Positions 62,512 to 64,000 of a stretch of 64,000 nucleotides of DNA are shown here, in pieces. The translations under genes and the position numbers were made by a program. Origin of the DNA: Pachyseris speciosa. Taxonomy: Eukaryota > Cnidaria > Anthozoa > Scleractinia > Pachyseridae. The notes under the pieces are model-generated. The model ran no database searches, was not told the origin of the DNA, and saw nothing but the letters and a program-made list of their open reading frames with translations. Location of the stretch: NCBI GenBank assembly GCA_016490735.1, contig JAEMWC010000232.1:52501-116500 (forward strand). Direction: 5' to 3'. Numbering within the stretch: position 1 is the stretch's first letter; each line of letters opens with the position of its first letter.

Positions 62512-64000
62512 CTAACAATAACAGAAAAAAATAGTAAGTCCCGATTTTACGATTTTGAAAAAATGTTTTGTAAGCCATTCCCTGATGATGGTTGAGTGTG
62601 CAAGTTGCTATGGAATTAAATCAAATCATCGCTGCCCATGAGCAGTGCTATGTGACAAGTGCATTGCTAAGTGATGGCAGTCATGCTGGATTTCTGTGGA
62701 CGCTGTCTATCATAATTAATTATCAAAGATTACCAAACACTCTCAAGGGCCAAGACATTTGAAAAAAAGGTTTTCAGTGAACAAAAAGTTCTTATGAACT
62801 TTCAAATTAGCAGAGAAACATTGTACAAAGGAATCCAATGAAAGACAACTTAACAAATGAAAATTTCAGTTCGGTCTTTTTTTGTTCATCTCAAAAATGT
62901 ATACTCAGAGAAATCAAGTTTAACTCCAGTTGTCCAGAAGAGGCAAAATGATGACAAATATTGTTGGAAAGACTTTCAACTCATTTACCAACTTTTTTTC
63001 CAATAAATGAACAACTGCCTAGATGCTCAGCTGTAATACAAACTGTTCTCATTTTATAGTGGAAAAATTACTGTGGGAAAATGTATCAAAGAAAACCACA
63101 GCTCAGGGGTACCTAATGGCAGCCATTAACAAACATTTCATGGCAAAAAACTAGGTAAGTTAATCCCACATTGCCAAAAATATCCAATACACCTTTGGAA
63201 TCCCAAAACATTAACCATTTGGGTTAACTAGAAAGGAACCTTGATCGTATTAGGTAACCTTAACTGCACAGTGAAGTTGCAGGATGGGACAGGGGAACAT
63301 GACACAGCACCAGCAGCACAACTGATCCCCATTTCGCTGTTGAGAAACAGCGAGACTGGCGACACGTATGGATGTTGCAGCACAAAGCAATAACATTTAC
63401 ATTGGCAGCTTGCTGTGGATGAGAACACCCCTGGATATATAATGTACTGGATTTAATGCATTAATAAAATATAGATTACATTATTTAACAAGACAACCTC
63501 TTCAGTTGTAAAAACAAAACGAAAAATGTAAAACCATACCGTTTTTGATTTCTTATTGTACACGCCTTTTTCATCACTGGTTTTTAGCACATATTCAGAA
63601 TCATTATCAGGGTGAGAGATCAGACAATACTCCGGCTACTCTGCAGAATTCTCCTGCTAAATTTTACTTGCTCCCTGATAGAGCTTTGCCTTTCATAATA
63701 ATCCTCCTGTTACTTAACACTATTCTCCTGTTACTACAATTCTCAATGAAAACCCTGCATAATAGCTCTAGATTGCTCACTGCAAGATGCTTTGAAAGCT
63801 TTTGCCAACAAAAGAAATGACTCTTTACTGCAATGGTCCTTAGTCTATTCTATACATCACCTTACATGTAAGTTTACATAAAGCAAAAATATAACTTTGC
63901 ACGCATTATTATACAATTGACATAAACACGACAAAGAACCATTATAGAACTATCCTTGCCTATTCCTTTTTCTTGTTAGTTTTTGTGTTTGTTTTGTTTT
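62512..64000. other. Intron of the minus-strand regulator gene, no exon seen
   Basis: Upstream of the 62,511 acceptor no further coding exon could be recognised to the window end. The 91-codon plus-strand frame at 63,545 is fortuitous. Confidence 0.5.

Overview
The window looks like nuclear DNA of a marine invertebrate, most likely a hexacorallian cnidarian (stony coral or relative). The signs are small genes with short exons and GT-AG introns, no operons, AT-rich non-coding DNA, and a dense mix of hairpin-type DNA transposons, a tRNA-derived SINE, CR1/L2-like non-LTR tails and a Penelope-type fragment. The taxon is inferred from this repeat style, not from a marker gene. Most open frames in the first 44 kb are chance frames or transposon debris.

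Layout: bases 1-44,460 are mainly transposable elements. They include repeated MITE families with target-site duplications that can be read directly, a 3.4-kb foldback element (26,055-29,478) carrying a helix-turn-helix reading frame, an hAT remnant (39,580-40,603), non-LTR reverse-transcriptase tails (13.8, 23.5 and 24 kb) and a Penelope GIY-YIG fragment (3.4 kb). One uncertain multi-exon reading frame lies at 15,111-17,944.

Bases 44,460-51,800 hold the two best genes, arranged head to head about 955 bp apart. On the minus strand is an eight-exon gene for an adenylyl-cyclase-associated-protein (CAP) homologue. It stops right after the N-terminal helical domain and so lacks the actin-monomer-exchange half. 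On the plus strand is SEC61B, the beta subunit of the ER translocon, complete in four coding exons with only the ATG in the first. Both are housekeeping-type genes: actin turnover and ER protein import.

Bases 52,220-54,601 contain more MITEs, including a 993-bp Mutator-like element with a perfect 9-bp target duplication. Bases 57,978-62,511 hold the last two coding exons of a minus-strand gene for a Pro/Gln/Ser-rich protein with acidic-hydrophobic segments and a PPxY motif, probably a transcriptional regulator; its 5' part lies beyond the window. Its introns contain nested MITEs.

The main points of interest are the CAP protein reduced to its N-terminal domain, several unrelated MITE families that all make 9-bp target duplications, and the foldback element that has kept a small HTH frame.
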